Shown here in pieces: positions 52,356 to 61,580 of a stretch of DNA of 64,000 nucleotides. The position numbers and the translations under genes were made by a program. Source of the stretch: Pseudomonas kairouanensis. GTDB taxonomy: Bacteria; Pseudomonadota; Gammaproteobacteria; Pseudomonadales; Pseudomonadaceae. Positions within the stretch are counted from its first letter, which is position 1. Every line of letters begins with the position of its first letter. Where the stretch lies: contig NZ_QUZU01000012.1 in assembly GCF_004682055.1 (NCBI RefSeq), forward strand, positions 1 through 64,000. Reading direction: 5' to 3'. The notes under the pieces are model-generated. The model did not search any database, was not told the origin of the DNA, and saw nothing but the letters and a program-made list of their open reading frames with translations.

Positions 52356-52820
52356 ATGCGCAAGACCCTTATCGCTTTGATGTTCGCCGCTGCCCTGCCA
52401 ACCGTTGCCATGGCAGCCATGCCAGAAGGCCAAGGCCCGATGGGCGGCCCGGAAGGTCACATGATGGGTGGCCCGGGCCACGGTGGTGAACACGGTCCGC
52501 GTGGCAAGGGCGGCCCTTTCAGCCAACTGGACCTGAGCCGCGAACAACGCCAGCAAATCGGCAAACTGATGGGCGACCAATGGCACGCTCGCAAGGACCT
52601 GACCAAGAAGTACCTGGACAAGCTGCCAGCCGCTGACCAGAAAGCCATGCAGGACGAAATCGCCGCCGGCAAGCAGAAAACCCAGGCCGATATCCGTGCG
52701 GTATTGAAGCCTGACCAGCAGAAGAAATTCGACGAGATCGTCAAGAAGCAAGAGCAGCGCCGCGCCGAGTGGAAGGAATTCCAGGCCTGGAAAGCGCAAC
52801 AGCCGCAAAAAGCGCAATAA
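52356..52820 (+). CDS. Spy/CpxP-family periplasmic chaperone
   Basis: A 154-residue protein with a signal peptide (MRKTLIALMFAAALPTVAMA) and a flexible Gly/His/Met-rich N-terminal part, HMMGGPGHGGEHGPRGKGGP, that might bind metal. The LTXXQ-type helical part carries LSREQRQQIGKLMGDQ and LKPDQQKKFDEI, the Spy/CpxP family repeats. Such proteins prevent aggregation and dampen CpxA activity. The ATG follows ACAGGAGAA. Its place between cpxR and cpxA fits. Confidence 0.93.
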   Translation: MRKTLIALMFAAALPTVAMAAMPEGQGPMGGPEGHMMGGPGHGGEHGPRGKGGPFSQLDLSREQRQQIGKLMGDQWHARKDLTKKYLDKLPAADQKAMQDEIAAGKQKTQADIRAVLKPDQQKKFDEIVKKQEQRRAEWKEFQAWKAQQPQKAQ

Positions 52821-52890
52821 TGCCCACGCGTTAACGCTCCCAGCCCAGTGGCCTCGCGCCACTGGGCTTTTCCTGTTTTGAGGGTTTACT

Positions 52891-54234
52891 GTGCGTTCAT
52901 TGTTCTGGCGGATCCTGGCCAGCTTTTGGCTGGCTATCGCGTTGGTTGCCGGGTTGTCGATTCTGCTTGGGCATATGCTCAATCAAGACGCCTGGATTCT
53001 CAGCCGTCACCCCGGCCTCAACAACCTGGCCGAAGAGTGGACCCAACTCTACGAAACCCAGGGTGAGGAGGCGGCCCAGGACCTGCTGCAACAGCGCAAG
53101 CGCCAATACCACATCGACGTGCAAGTGCTCAACGAAAGCGGCGAGCCGGTGGTGCGCGGCACTTTCCCCCGCCGCGCCGCCGCCTTCGAAGCGCGCCAGA
53201 ATGACAGCCCGGACGGCCGCCTGCCCTGGCGGCGCCTCACCGCTGAATACACCAGCGAAAAAACCGGCGACACCTACCTGCTGATCTACCGCATCCCACA
53301 CCCGGAACTCGACGCCTGGCACCGCAACAGCCTGCTCTGGCCCCTGAGCGCGCTGGCCATTGCCCTGGTGGTGCTGACCCTGTTCAGCCTGTTGGTGACC
53401 TTGTCCATCACCCGCCCCCTCAGCCGCCTGCGCGGTGCGGTGCATGACCTGGGCCAGGCCACCTACCAGCAGAACAGCCTGGCGCAACTGGCCAACCGGC
53501 GTGATGAGTTTGGCGTACTCGCCACCGACTTCAACCGCATGGGCGCGCGCTTGCAAAGCCTGATCGGCAGCCAGCGCCAATTGCTGCGCGATGTGTCCCA
53601 CGAGCTGCGCTCCCCGCTGGCCCGCCTGCGCATCGCCCTGGCCCTGGCCGAACGCGCCAGCCCCCAAGAGCGGGAAAAACTCTGGCCGCGCCTGACCCGT
53701 GAGTGCGACCGCCTGGAAGCCTTGATCAGTGAAATCCTGGTCCTGGCCCGGGTCGATGCCGACAACGCCAGCGCCGAAGACATCGACCTCAACCCACTGC
53801 TCAAGACCTTGCAAAAAGACGCCCTGCTCGGTGCACCGGAGCAAAAGGTGCAACTGAGCGCTCAAACCGATCTGCACCTCAAGGGCTGGCCGACCATGAT
53901 CGAGCGTGCGGTGGATAACCTGCTGCGCAATGCCCAGCGCTTCAACCCACCGGGGCCACCCATTGAACTGCAGGCGCAACGGGTGGGTGATCGCATCCTG
54001 ATCAGCGTACGCGACCACGGCCCCGGCGTTGAAGCCGAGCACCTGGGCCAATTGGGCGAGCCGTTCTACCGCGCGCCCGGCCAGACGGCCCAGGGCCACG
54101 GCCTGGGCCTGGCGATTGCCCGGCGCGCTGCCGAACGCCATGGTGGCAGCCTGATCCTGGCCAATCACCCCGAGGGCGGTTTTATCGCCAGCATCGACCT
54201 GCCGTTGGAACCGGGGGTTGTCACACCGGCCTGA
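52891..54234 (+). CDS. cpxA: HAMP sensor histidine kinase, CpxA-like
   Basis: A 447-residue kinase: GTG start at 52891 (RSLFWRILASFWLAIALVAG opens the first helix), a periplasmic sensor loop (about 30-145), second helix (about 150-175), HAMP, H-box with His237 in LLRDVSHELRSPLARL, and an ATPase domain with N-box NLLRNAQRFN and G-boxes DHGPGVEAEHLG and QGHGLGLAIAR. Phosphorylates the CpxR-like regulator. It follows the Spy-type gene by 70 bp. The GAGGG upstream supports the GTG. Confidence 0.92.
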   Translation: MRSLFWRILASFWLAIALVAGLSILLGHMLNQDAWILSRHPGLNNLAEEWTQLYETQGEEAAQDLLQQRKRQYHIDVQVLNESGEPVVRGTFPRRAAAFEARQNDSPDGRLPWRRLTAEYTSEKTGDTYLLIYRIPHPELDAWHRNSLLWPLSALAIALVVLTLFSLLVTLSITRPLSRLRGAVHDLGQATYQQNSLAQLANRRDEFGVLATDFNRMGARLQSLIGSQRQLLRDVSHELRSPLARLRIALALAERASPQEREKLWPRLTRECDRLEALISEILVLARVDADNASAEDIDLNPLLKTLQKDALLGAPEQKVQLSAQTDLHLKGWPTMIERAVDNLLRNAQRFNPPGPPIELQAQRVGDRILISVRDHGPGVEAEHLGQLGEPFYRAPGQTAQGHGLGLAIARRAAERHGGSLILANHPEGGFIASIDLPLEPGVVTPA

Positions 54235-54274
54235 CGATCTCTTATAGTGGCCCTTCTCTTACGGAGGGCCTTTG

Positions 54275-55624
54275 ATGACTGACCTGCTGACACCCATCCA
54301 AGCCGCACTCGATTTACCGCACACTCCGCTCACCACAACCGAAGCCGGCGCCCTGCCCTCAGCCTTCGCCGTCACCGAACTGGCCAGCGCCAGCGTCGGC
54401 GCCGCCGGCCAGGCGGTGGCCCAGTTGATCGCGCAACAGACCGGGCGCCTGCCCAGCGTCAGCGTGGACCGACGCCTCGCCGCCTTCTGGTTTTCCTCTT
54501 CGATCCGCCCAGTGGGCTGGCAAATGCCGCCGCTGTGGGACCCGGTGGCCGGCGACTACGCCAGCGCCGATGGCTGGATTCGTCTGCACACCAACGCCCC
54601 CCATCACCGGGCGGCTGCCGAACGCGTGCTGGGCAAGGTCGCCGACCGTGGCGAAATGGCCAGCAACGTCGCCAAGTGGAACGCCGCCGAACTGGAGCAG
54701 GCGATTGTCGATGCAGGCGGTTGCGCCGCGCAGATGCGCTCGTGGCAGGCCTGGCAAGCCCACCCTCAAGGGTTGGCGGTGAATGCCGAAGCGCTGGTGC
54801 AACGCCACACCGTTGAAACCACCACCGACACACCCTGGCTCGGCTCGGTGGCGCGGCCACTGGCTGGCATCAAGGTGCTGGACCTCACCCGCGTACTGGC
54901 GGGCCCCGTGGCCAGCCGCTTTCTTGCGGGCCTGGGCGCCGATGTGCTGCGCATCGACGCCCCCACCTGGAACGAACCCGGCGTGGTGCCGGAAATGACC
55001 CTGGGCAAACGCTGCGCCCGCCTCAACCTGAAAAGCCCCGAAGGCCGCCAGGTATTCGAAAATTTACTCAAAAGTGCCGATATCCTGTTCCACGGCTACC
55101 GCGCCGACGCCCTTGAACACTTGGGCTACACCCCCAGCAAACTGCAAACCCTCGCCCCCGGCCTGATCGATGTGAGCCTCAGCGCCTATGGCTGGAGTGG
55201 CCCGTGGCGCAATCGCCGAGGCTTCGACAGCCTGGTGCAGATGAGCAGCGGCATTGCCGACGCGGGCATGGCCTGGAAAAAGGCGGACAAACCAGTGCCG
55301 CTGCCGTTGCAGGCGCTGGATCACGCCACCGGATATTTGATGGCGGCCAGTGCGATTCAGGCGTTGAGTGAGCGGTTGAAAACCGGTCGCGGGGGTTCGG
55401 CGCGGTTGTCGTTGGCGCGCACGGCGGCGTTGTTGGTGGAGGCCGGGCAGGTCGCCGAACAACCGCCGCTGAGGGCCGAAGAACCCGGTGATCAAGGCTT
55501 GGTAGTGGAGCAGACCAGTTGGGGCCCCGCCCACCGATTATTGCCACCGTTGAGCATCAGCGGCACACCGTTGCAGTGGGGTTTGGCGGCTGGGGAATTG
55601 GGTTCACATCGGGCTCAGTGGTGA
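54275..55624 (+). CDS. class III CoA-transferase (CaiB/BaiF family) with unusual domain order
   Basis: A 449-residue CoA-transferase. Residues about 200-450 hold the usual N-terminal CoA_transf_3 core: RPLAGIKVLDLTRVLAGPVA, then GKRCARLNLKSPEGRQ and YGWSGPWRNRRGFDSLVQMS with the SGIADAG block near the expected catalytic Asp. Residues 1-190 (with WIRLHTNAPHHRAAAERVLG, AKWNAAELEQAIVDAGGCAA and HPQGLAVNAEALV) look like the C-terminal half of such an enzyme placed in front. This may be a fused or rearranged type. ATG 54275 follows ACGGAGG. Substrate unknown. Confidence 0.8.
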   Translation: MTDLLTPIQAALDLPHTPLTTTEAGALPSAFAVTELASASVGAAGQAVAQLIAQQTGRLPSVSVDRRLAAFWFSSSIRPVGWQMPPLWDPVAGDYASADGWIRLHTNAPHHRAAAERVLGKVADRGEMASNVAKWNAAELEQAIVDAGGCAAQMRSWQAWQAHPQGLAVNAEALVQRHTVETTTDTPWLGSVARPLAGIKVLDLTRVLAGPVASRFLAGLGADVLRIDAPTWNEPGVVPEMTLGKRCARLNLKSPEGRQVFENLLKSADILFHGYRADALEHLGYTPSKLQTLAPGLIDVSLSAYGWSGPWRNRRGFDSLVQMSSGIADAGMAWKKADKPVPLPLQALDHATGYLMAASAIQALSERLKTGRGGSARLSLARTAALLVEAGQVAEQPPLRAEEPGDQGLVVEQTSWGPAHRLLPPLSISGTPLQWGLAAGELGSHRAQW

Positions 55625-55633
55625 CCTTCAGTC

Positions 55634-55662
55634 CGTATTCGCGAGCAAGCCCGCTCCCACAG
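55634..55662. repeat. solitary right-arm REP (class A)
   Basis: TCGCGAGCAAGCCCGCTCCC alone, just after the CoA-transferase stop. Confidence 0.8.
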
Positions 55663-55694
55663 TTGACCGAGTACATCCATTGGAATGCGGTCGA

Positions 55695-55735
55695 ATGTGG
55701 GAGCGGCGGTGCGACGATTCGACTTGCTCGCGAAG
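55695..55735. repeat. variant REP with an expanded loop
   Basis: ATGTGGGAGCGG then CGGTGCGACGATTCGA then CTTGCTCGCGAA. Compared with the class A arm, about 15 extra bases replace one G. Could be a distinct REP subtype found in this genus. Confidence 0.6.
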
Positions 55736-55756
55736 AGACCAGCAGAGACACCCACT

Positions 55757-57184
55757 TCAGAGGGTCAAAAACCCACTGTACAGCCCATACGCCGCCAGCC
55801 CTGCGCCCGCGACTACGCAGCTGAAAATGCCTTTTTCAATGTGGGTAAACAAGGCCTGCCCCTGCTCGCGCTTGGCCAGGGCAAACAGGATCACGCCGGG
55901 TGCGTACAGCAGCGCCGACAGCAACAGGTACTTGAGGCCACCGGCATACAGCAGCCACACCGCATAGCCCAGGGCGACCAAAGCGACCAACAGGTCCTTC
56001 ATGCGCCGGCCTTGGGCGCCTGCATAGGTTTCGCCACGCCCGCTCAACAGCACCGCGTATGCCGCCGACCACAGGTACGGCACCAAAATCATCGATGAGG
56101 CCAGGTAGATCAACGTGGTGTAAGTGCTGTGGGAAAACAGCGTAATCACCAGAAACAGCTGGATCATCACATTGGTCAGCCATAACGCATTGACCGGCAC
56201 CTGGTTGGCGTTTTCCTTTTTCAGGAAGGCCGGCATGGTCTTGTCATGGGCGGTGGCGTAGAGGATTTCGGCGCACAGCAACGCCCAGGACAGCAACGCA
56301 CCGAGCAGCGACACCGCCAGGCCGATGCTGATGGCCATCGCGCCCCAAGGGCCGACGATATGTTCCAGCACCCCTGCCAAAGAAGGGTTTTGCAAGCCGG
56401 CCAGCTCCGGCTGGCTCATAACCCCCAGGGACAACACATTCACCAGCACCAACAACGCCAGCACACCGAGAAAACCAATCACCGTGGCCCGGCCCACATC
56501 CGAGCGTTTCTCGGCCCGCGCCGAGTACACGCTGGCGCCTTCGATCCCGATAAACACAAACACCGTGACCAGCATCATGTTGCGCACCTGGTCGACCACA
56601 TCCCCCAAGTGCGGGTTGCCCAGGCCCCAGATATCTCGGGTAAAAATATCCGCTTCGAAGGCCACGGCGGCGATCACGATAAACATCACCAGCGGCACGA
56701 TCTTGGCCACCGTGGTGACCTGGTTGATGAACGCCGCCTCCTTGATCCCGCGCATCACCAAAAAATGCACGGCCCACAGCAGTAACGACGCACAACCGAT
56801 GGCTACCGGCGTATTGCCCTGGCCGAACACCGGGAAAAAGTAGCCCAGGGTGCTGAACAGCAACACGAAGTAACCCACGTTGCCCATCCACGCGCTGATC
56901 CAGTAGCCCCAGGCCGAGGAAAACCCCATGTAATCGCCAAACCCGGCCTTGGCATAGGCATACACCCCGGAATTCAAATCAGGCTTACGGTTGGCCAGGG
57001 TCTGGAACACAAATGCCAGAGTCAGCATGCCGACCGCCGTAATGCCCCAACCGATCAGCACCGCGCCCACCTCGGCGCGGGCGGCCATGTTTTGCGGCAA
57101 GGAAAAAATCCCCCCGCCAATCATCGAGCCCACCACCAAGGCAATCAGCGCACTGAGTCGAAGTTTCTGGTTCGGCTGGGACAT
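55757..57184 (-). CDS. second ArcD-like basic amino-acid antiporter
   Basis: A 475-residue APC-superfamily protein with about 12-13 helices. It is the same length as the divergent ArcD at 57632 and close to it in sequence: [20 protein letters not shown] and [20 protein letters not shown] are nearly the same in both. It should exchange arginine with ornithine or similar amines. The ATG at 57184 follows CCAGGAG. Being a divergent paralogue outside arcABC suggests a duplicate, with a different substrate or regulation. Confidence 0.88.
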   Translation of the reverse strand: MSQPNQKLRLSALIALVVGSMIGGGIFSLPQNMAARAEVGAVLIGWGITAVGMLTLAFVFQTLANRKPDLNSGVYAYAKAGFGDYMGFSSAWGYWISAWMGNVGYFVLLFSTLGYFFPVFGQGNTPVAIGCASLLLWAVHFLVMRGIKEAAFINQVTTVAKIVPLVMFIVIAAVAFEADIFTRDIWGLGNPHLGDVVDQVRNMMLVTVFVFIGIEGASVYSARAEKRSDVGRATVIGFLGVLALLVLVNVLSLGVMSQPELAGLQNPSLAGVLEHIVGPWGAMAISIGLAVSLLGALLSWALLCAEILYATAHDKTMPAFLKKENANQVPVNALWLTNVMIQLFLVITLFSHSTYTTLIYLASSMILVPYLWSAAYAVLLSGRGETYAGAQGRRMKDLLVALVALGYAVWLLYAGGLKYLLLSALLYAPGVILFALAKREQGQALFTHIEKGIFSCVVAGAGLAAYGLYSGFLTL

Positions 57185-57631
57185 GAGCACTCCTGGAGAA
57201 ACAACCTATTGAGCTGACAACCGTGCACTCAACTAATTAATTCAGCGAGTGTAGCGTTTATTAGAGAAGGCGATAAACCTGACAGGGTCATAACCTAATG
57301 GCATGTCAATGTTAGATGTTTGGGCGTATTTGTTTTTTAAATACTGCGCCTTTCTTAAACTTTATGCCGCTTCGGTGAAACTTCGTTCAAAAAGTTTGCA
57401 CATCCGCAAATACGGTCTAGCTTCAAACGTCCATAGACCTGACTAAATGATTAACCACAATGGAGAGACGGCTCTGCGCCGTGCCTTTCCAAGGAGTTTC
57501 ATCGCCAACGAGTTTCCACCCTAAGTCATTAATTCACAATGGAATGTGCCAATGAAGTGATCTGAGTCAGCTGTTTGAATAGCGCACGGAATTATTCTGT
57601 GGTCTCTCTTCTCCTGCATTGGAGTCACGCA
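57185..57631. promoter_or_regulatory. divergent control region of the two arcD-type genes
   Basis: 447 bp, AT-rich for this genome, without a coding frame. I saw a TTTGC-N6-GCAAA inverted repeat (57395-57410), a TGAC-AGG-GTCA inverted repeat near 57290, and two direct copies of CACAATGGA (about 57457 and 57535). I found no clear ANR box (TTGAT-N4-ATCAA), though ANR and ArgR control arc genes in P. aeruginosa. Confidence 0.4.
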
Positions 57632-59059
57632 ATGTCTGATACTCCCGGAAAACTTAGGCTGGGTGCACTGGTTGCACTTGTCGTGGGCTCGATGATTGGC
57701 GGGGGGATCTTCTCTCTGCCGCAAAACATGGCGGCCAGCGCCGATGTCGGCGCGGTATTGATTGGCTGGGTGATTACCGCCATCGGCATGTTGACCCTCG
57801 CGTTCGTGTTCCAGACCCTCGCCAACCGCAAGCCCGACCTCGACGGCGGTGTGTATGCCTATGCCAAAGCCGGTTTCGGCGATTACATGGGGTTCTCATC
57901 CGCCTGGGGCTACTGGATCAGTGCCTGGCTGGGCAACGTCGGTTACTTCGTGTTGCTGTTCAGCACCCTCGGTTATTTCTTCCCAATCTTCGGCGAAGGC
58001 AACACCCCGGCGGCCGTGATTGGCGCCTCGGTGCTGCTGTGGGCCGTGCATTTCCTGGTGTTGCGCGGCATCAAGGAAGCGGCATTCATCAACCTGGTGA
58101 CCACCGTCGCCAAGGTGGTGCCACTGGTGCTATTCGTGTTGATCGCGCTGTTCGCCTTCAAGCTGGACATCTTCACCGCTGACATCTGGGGCGTGAAAAA
58201 CCCGGAACTGGGCAGTGTGATGAACCAGGTGCGCAACATGATGCTGGTCACCGTGTGGGTGTTTATCGGCATCGAGGGCGCGAGCATCTTCTCGTCCCGT
58301 GCGGAAAAACGCTCCGACGTGGGCAAGGCCACCGTGATCGGCTTTATCACCGTGCTGTTGTTTCTGATGCTGGTGAACGTGCTGTCCCTGGGGATCATGA
58401 CTCAACCGGAACTGGCCAAGCTGCAGAACCCATCGATGGCTGCCGTGCTAGAGCATGTGGTGGGCCACTGGGGCGCGGTGTTGATCAGCGTCGGTTTGAT
58501 CATCTCGTTGCTGGGGGCGCTGCTGTCGTGGGTGCTGCTGTGTGCGGAGATCATGTTCTCTGCCGCCAAGGACCACACCATGCCGGAGTTCTTGCGTAAG
58601 GAAAACGCCAACCACGTACCGGTCAACGCCCTGTGGCTGACCAACGCGATGGTGCAGCTGTTCCTGATCATCACGCTGTTTTCCGCCAGCACCTACCTGT
58701 CGCTGATCTACCTCGCCACTTCGATGATCCTGGTGCCGTACCTGTGGTCGGCGGCCTACGCCCTGCTGCTGGCGGTGCGCGGCGAGACCTACGAAAACGC
58801 GCTGCACGAACGCAAGAAAGACCTGTTCATCGGCGCCATCGCCTTGATCTATGCGATCTGGCTGCTCTACGCCGGTGGCACCAAATACCTGCTGCTCTCC
58901 GCCCTGCTCTACGCCCCCGGTGCGATTTTGTTCGCCAAGGCCAAGCGTGAACTGGGCAAACCGATTTTCACCAACGTCGAGAAGCTGATTTTCGCCGCAG
59001 TGGTCATTGGCGCCCTGGTGGCGGCCTATGGGCTCTACGACGGCTTTTTAACGTTGTAA
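57632..59059 (+). CDS. arcD: arginine/ornithine antiporter ArcD
   Basis: A 475-residue antiporter that brings in arginine and exports ornithine, keeping the ADI pathway electroneutral. It has about 12-13 helices; opening [20 protein letters not shown] and [20 protein letters not shown] are as in the APC family. The ATG at 57632 has GGAG upstream; a longer start at 57575 adds a non-homologous leader. It is first of arcDABC, with arcA 25 bp further on. Compare the divergent paralogue at 55757. Confidence 0.95.
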   Translation: MSDTPGKLRLGALVALVVGSMIGGGIFSLPQNMAASADVGAVLIGWVITAIGMLTLAFVFQTLANRKPDLDGGVYAYAKAGFGDYMGFSSAWGYWISAWLGNVGYFVLLFSTLGYFFPIFGEGNTPAAVIGASVLLWAVHFLVLRGIKEAAFINLVTTVAKVVPLVLFVLIALFAFKLDIFTADIWGVKNPELGSVMNQVRNMMLVTVWVFIGIEGASIFSSRAEKRSDVGKATVIGFITVLLFLMLVNVLSLGIMTQPELAKLQNPSMAAVLEHVVGHWGAVLISVGLIISLLGALLSWVLLCAEIMFSAAKDHTMPEFLRKENANHVPVNALWLTNAMVQLFLIITLFSASTYLSLIYLATSMILVPYLWSAAYALLLAVRGETYENALHERKKDLFIGAIALIYAIWLLYAGGTKYLLLSALLYAPGAILFAKAKRELGKPIFTNVEKLIFAAVVIGALVAAYGLYDGFLTL

Positions 59060-59084
59060 TTCGTTGTTCACTGGAGGATCTGAA

Positions 59085-60341
59085 ATGACCACGGAAAAAG
59101 TGAAGTACGGCGTACATTCCGAAGCCGGCAAACTGCGCAAAGTCATGGTGTGCTCCCCAGGCTTGGCCCATCAGCGGCTGACCCCCAACAACTGCGATGA
59201 ACTGCTGTTCGATGACGTGTTGTGGGTGGCCCAGGCCAAGCGTGACCACTTCGACTTCGTGACCAAAATGCGCGAGCGGGATATTGATGTGCTGGAAATG
59301 CACAACCTGCTCACCGACATCGTCGCCATCCCTGAAGCGCTGGACTGGATCCTGGAGCGCAAGATCACTGCCAATCAGGTCGGTCTGGGCCTGGTCAACG
59401 AAGTGGGTTCGTGGCTGCGCAGCCTGGAGCCGCGCAAAATCGCCGAATACCTGATCGGTGGCGTGTCTGCCGATGACCTGCCCACCAGTTTCGGTGGCAA
59501 GACCATCGAGATGTTCCGCGACTTCCTCGGGCATTCGAGCTTTATTCTGCCGCCGCTGCCCAACACTCAGTTCACCCGTGACACCACCTGCTGGATCTAT
59601 GGCGGCGTAACGCTCAACCCCATGTACTGGCCGGCGCGACGTCAGGAAACCCTGCTGACCACCGCCATCTATAAATTCCACCCTGAGTTCACCAACGCCG
59701 ACTTCCAGATCTGGTTCGGCGACCCCGACCAGGAACACGGCAACGCCACCCTCGAAGGCGGCGATGTCATGCCCATCGGCAACGGCGTGGTGTTGATCGG
59801 CATGGGCGAACGCTCTTCGCGCCAAGCCATCGGCCAACTGGCGCTGAACCTGTTCAAACACAAGGCCGTGGAACGCGTGATCGTTGCCGGCCTGCCCAAA
59901 TCCCGTGCGGCGATGCACCTGGACACCGTGTTCAGCTTCTGCGACCGCGACCTCGTGACCATCTTCCCGGAAGTGGTCAACCAGATCGTCGCCTTCAGCC
60001 TGCGCCCCGATGAAACCAAGCCCGGCGGCATCGACGTACGCCGCGAAGACGCCAGCTTCCTCGACGTAGTCGCCACCGCCCTCAAGCTCAAGGCCCTGCG
60101 CGTAGTGGAAACCGGCGGCAACGCCTTCGCCGCCGAGCGCGAGCAGTGGGACGACGGCAACAACGTGGTGGCCGTGGAGCCCGGCGTGGTGATCGGCTAC
60201 GACCGCAACACCTACACCAATACATTGCTGCGCAAGGCCGGTGTAGAGGTGATCACCATCAGCGCCGGTGAACTGGGCCGCGGCCGTGGCGGCGGCCACT
60301 GCATGACCTGCCCGATCATCCGCGACCCTATCGACTACTAA
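59085..60341 (+). CDS. arcA: arginine deiminase
   Basis: Converts arginine to citrulline and ammonia. From the ATG at 59085 it has 418 residues. The nucleophile Cys406 sits in GGHCMTCP as in the P. aeruginosa enzyme; the family Asp/Glu/His set is visible in [15 protein letters not shown] and [11 protein letters not shown]. The start follows GGAGG. A long 70-bp gap with a stable stem-loop separates it from arcB. Confidence 0.98.
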   Translation: MTTEKVKYGVHSEAGKLRKVMVCSPGLAHQRLTPNNCDELLFDDVLWVAQAKRDHFDFVTKMRERDIDVLEMHNLLTDIVAIPEALDWILERKITANQVGLGLVNEVGSWLRSLEPRKIAEYLIGGVSADDLPTSFGGKTIEMFRDFLGHSSFILPPLPNTQFTRDTTCWIYGGVTLNPMYWPARRQETLLTTAIYKFHPEFTNADFQIWFGDPDQEHGNATLEGGDVMPIGNGVVLIGMGERSSRQAIGQLALNLFKHKAVERVIVAGLPKSRAAMHLDTVFSFCDRDLVTIFPEVVNQIVAFSLRPDETKPGGIDVRREDASFLDVVATALKLKALRVVETGGNAFAAEREQWDDGNNVVAVEPGVVIGYDRNTYTNTLLRKAGVEVITISAGELGRGRGGGHCMTCPIIRDPIDY

Positions 60342-60352
60342 GCGACCCTCCA

Positions 60353-60382
60353 CCCGGCGGCTTCCACCCGAAGCCGACCGGG
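60353..60382 (+). repeat. stem-loop between arcA and arcB
   Basis: CCCGG-CGGCTTC-CACCC-GAAGCCG-A-CCGGG, a 12-pair stem with one bulged A and a 5-base loop. There is no T-run. It may act in mRNA processing or stability of the arc transcript. Confidence 0.55.
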
Positions 60383-60410
60383 CCGATGACCGAATCCAAG
60401 GAGAATCATC

Positions 60411-61421
60411 ATGGCGTTCAACATCCACAACCGCAGCCTGCTCAGCCTGGAACACCACACCCCGCGCGAGCTGCGCTACCTGCTGGACCTGTCCCGCGAC
60501 CTCAAGCGCGCCAAGTACACCGGCACCGAACAGCAACACCTAAAAGGCAACAACATTGCGCTGATCTTCGAAAAAACCTCCACCCGCACCCGGTGCGCCT
60601 TTGAAGTGGCGGCCTACGACCAAGGCGCCAACGTCACCTACATCGACCCGGGCTCCTCGCAGATCGGCCACAAAGAAAGCATGAAAGACACCGCCCGAGT
60701 ACTGGGGCGCATGTACGACGCCATCGAATACCGTGGCTTCAAGCAAGAGATTGTCGAAGAACTGGCCAAGTTCGCCGGTGTGCCGGTGTTCAACGGCCTG
60801 ACCGATGAGTACCACCCCACCCAGATGATCGCCGACGTGCTGACCATGCGTGAACACGCCGACAAGCCGATCCACGAGATCAGCTACGCGTACCTGGGTG
60901 ACGCCCGCAACAACATGGGCAACTCGCTGCTGCTGGTGGGCTCCAAGCTGGGCATGGACGTGCGCATCTGCGCGCCAAAAGCCCTGTGGCCCCACGATGA
61001 CCTGGTGGGCCGCTGCAAAAAATACGCGGAAGAAAGCGGCGCACGCATCACCCTCACCGAAGACCCGAAAGCGGCCGTAAAAGGCGTGGACTTTATCCAC
61101 ACCGACGTGTGGGTATCCATGGGCGAGCCGGTGGAGGCCTGGGCCGAGCGCATCGAGCAACTGCTGCCGTACCAAGTGAACGCCGAGCTGATGAAAGCCA
61201 CCGGCAATGCGCGCACCAAGTTCATGCACTGCCTGCCGGCGTTCCATAACAGCGATACCAAGGTGGGCAAGCAGATTGCCGAGCAGTATCCGCATTTGGC
61301 CAACGGCATTGAAGTGACCGACGACGTGTTTGAGTCGCCGGCGTGCATTGCCTTTGAGCAGGCGGAGAACCGCATGCATACCATCAAGGCGATTTTGGTC
61401 TCGACCCTCGCTGACCTGTAA
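60411..61421 (+). CDS. arcB: catabolic ornithine carbamoyltransferase
   Basis: Works in the catabolic direction: citrulline plus phosphate to ornithine plus carbamoyl phosphate. The 336 residues carry the carbamoyl phosphate motif STRTR (57-61) and the ornithine/Zn-type HCLPAFH motif (near 270). Glu106 (MYDAIEYRG, Glu105 without Met) is the residue tied to the one-way allosteric behaviour of the P. aeruginosa enzyme. Well-placed GGAGAA precedes ATG. Second-last enzyme of arcDABC. Confidence 0.98.
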   Translation: MAFNIHNRSLLSLEHHTPRELRYLLDLSRDLKRAKYTGTEQQHLKGNNIALIFEKTSTRTRCAFEVAAYDQGANVTYIDPGSSQIGHKESMKDTARVLGRMYDAIEYRGFKQEIVEELAKFAGVPVFNGLTDEYHPTQMIADVLTMREHADKPIHEISYAYLGDARNNMGNSLLLVGSKLGMDVRICAPKALWPHDDLVGRCKKYAEESGARITLTEDPKAAVKGVDFIHTDVWVSMGEPVEAWAERIEQLLPYQVNAELMKATGNARTKFMHCLPAFHNSDTKVGKQIAEQYPHLANGIEVTDDVFESPACIAFEQAENRMHTIKAILVSTLADL

Positions 61422-61445
61422 CTAACTGACGGAACACGGAGCAAA

Positions 61446-61536
61446 GGTGGGAGCGGGCTTGCTCGCGAAAGCGGTGTATCAGTTGATACATGCGCTGACT
61501 GACAGACCGCTTTCGCGAGCAAGCCCGCTCCCACAT
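61446..61536. repeat. REPIN (class A) inside the arc operon
   Basis: Arms GGGAGCGGGCTTGCTCGCGA and complement, with inner AAGCGGTGTATCAGT / ACTGACAGACCGCTT. It separates arcB from arcC. Confidence 0.95.
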
Positions 61537-61580
61537 TGGTCCTGTGTTCACAACGATGAATTTTCAGAAGGACACTCTGT

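Noticed and set aside
52897..54168. Open frame of about 420 codons on the minus strand
   Set aside because: Antisense shadow of the cpxA-type kinase, which has all kinase boxes.
57280..57300. TGAC-AGG-GTCA inverted repeat as an ANR box
   Set aside because: The spacer is three bases rather than four and the outer bases do not fit TTGAT/ATCAA.
57395..57410. TTTGC-N6-GCAAA as a regulator site of arcD
   Set aside because: Arms of only five bp; could be chance. Listed within the control region only.
59004..60539. Open frame of about 510 codons on the minus strand
   Set aside because: Antisense shadow of arcA.
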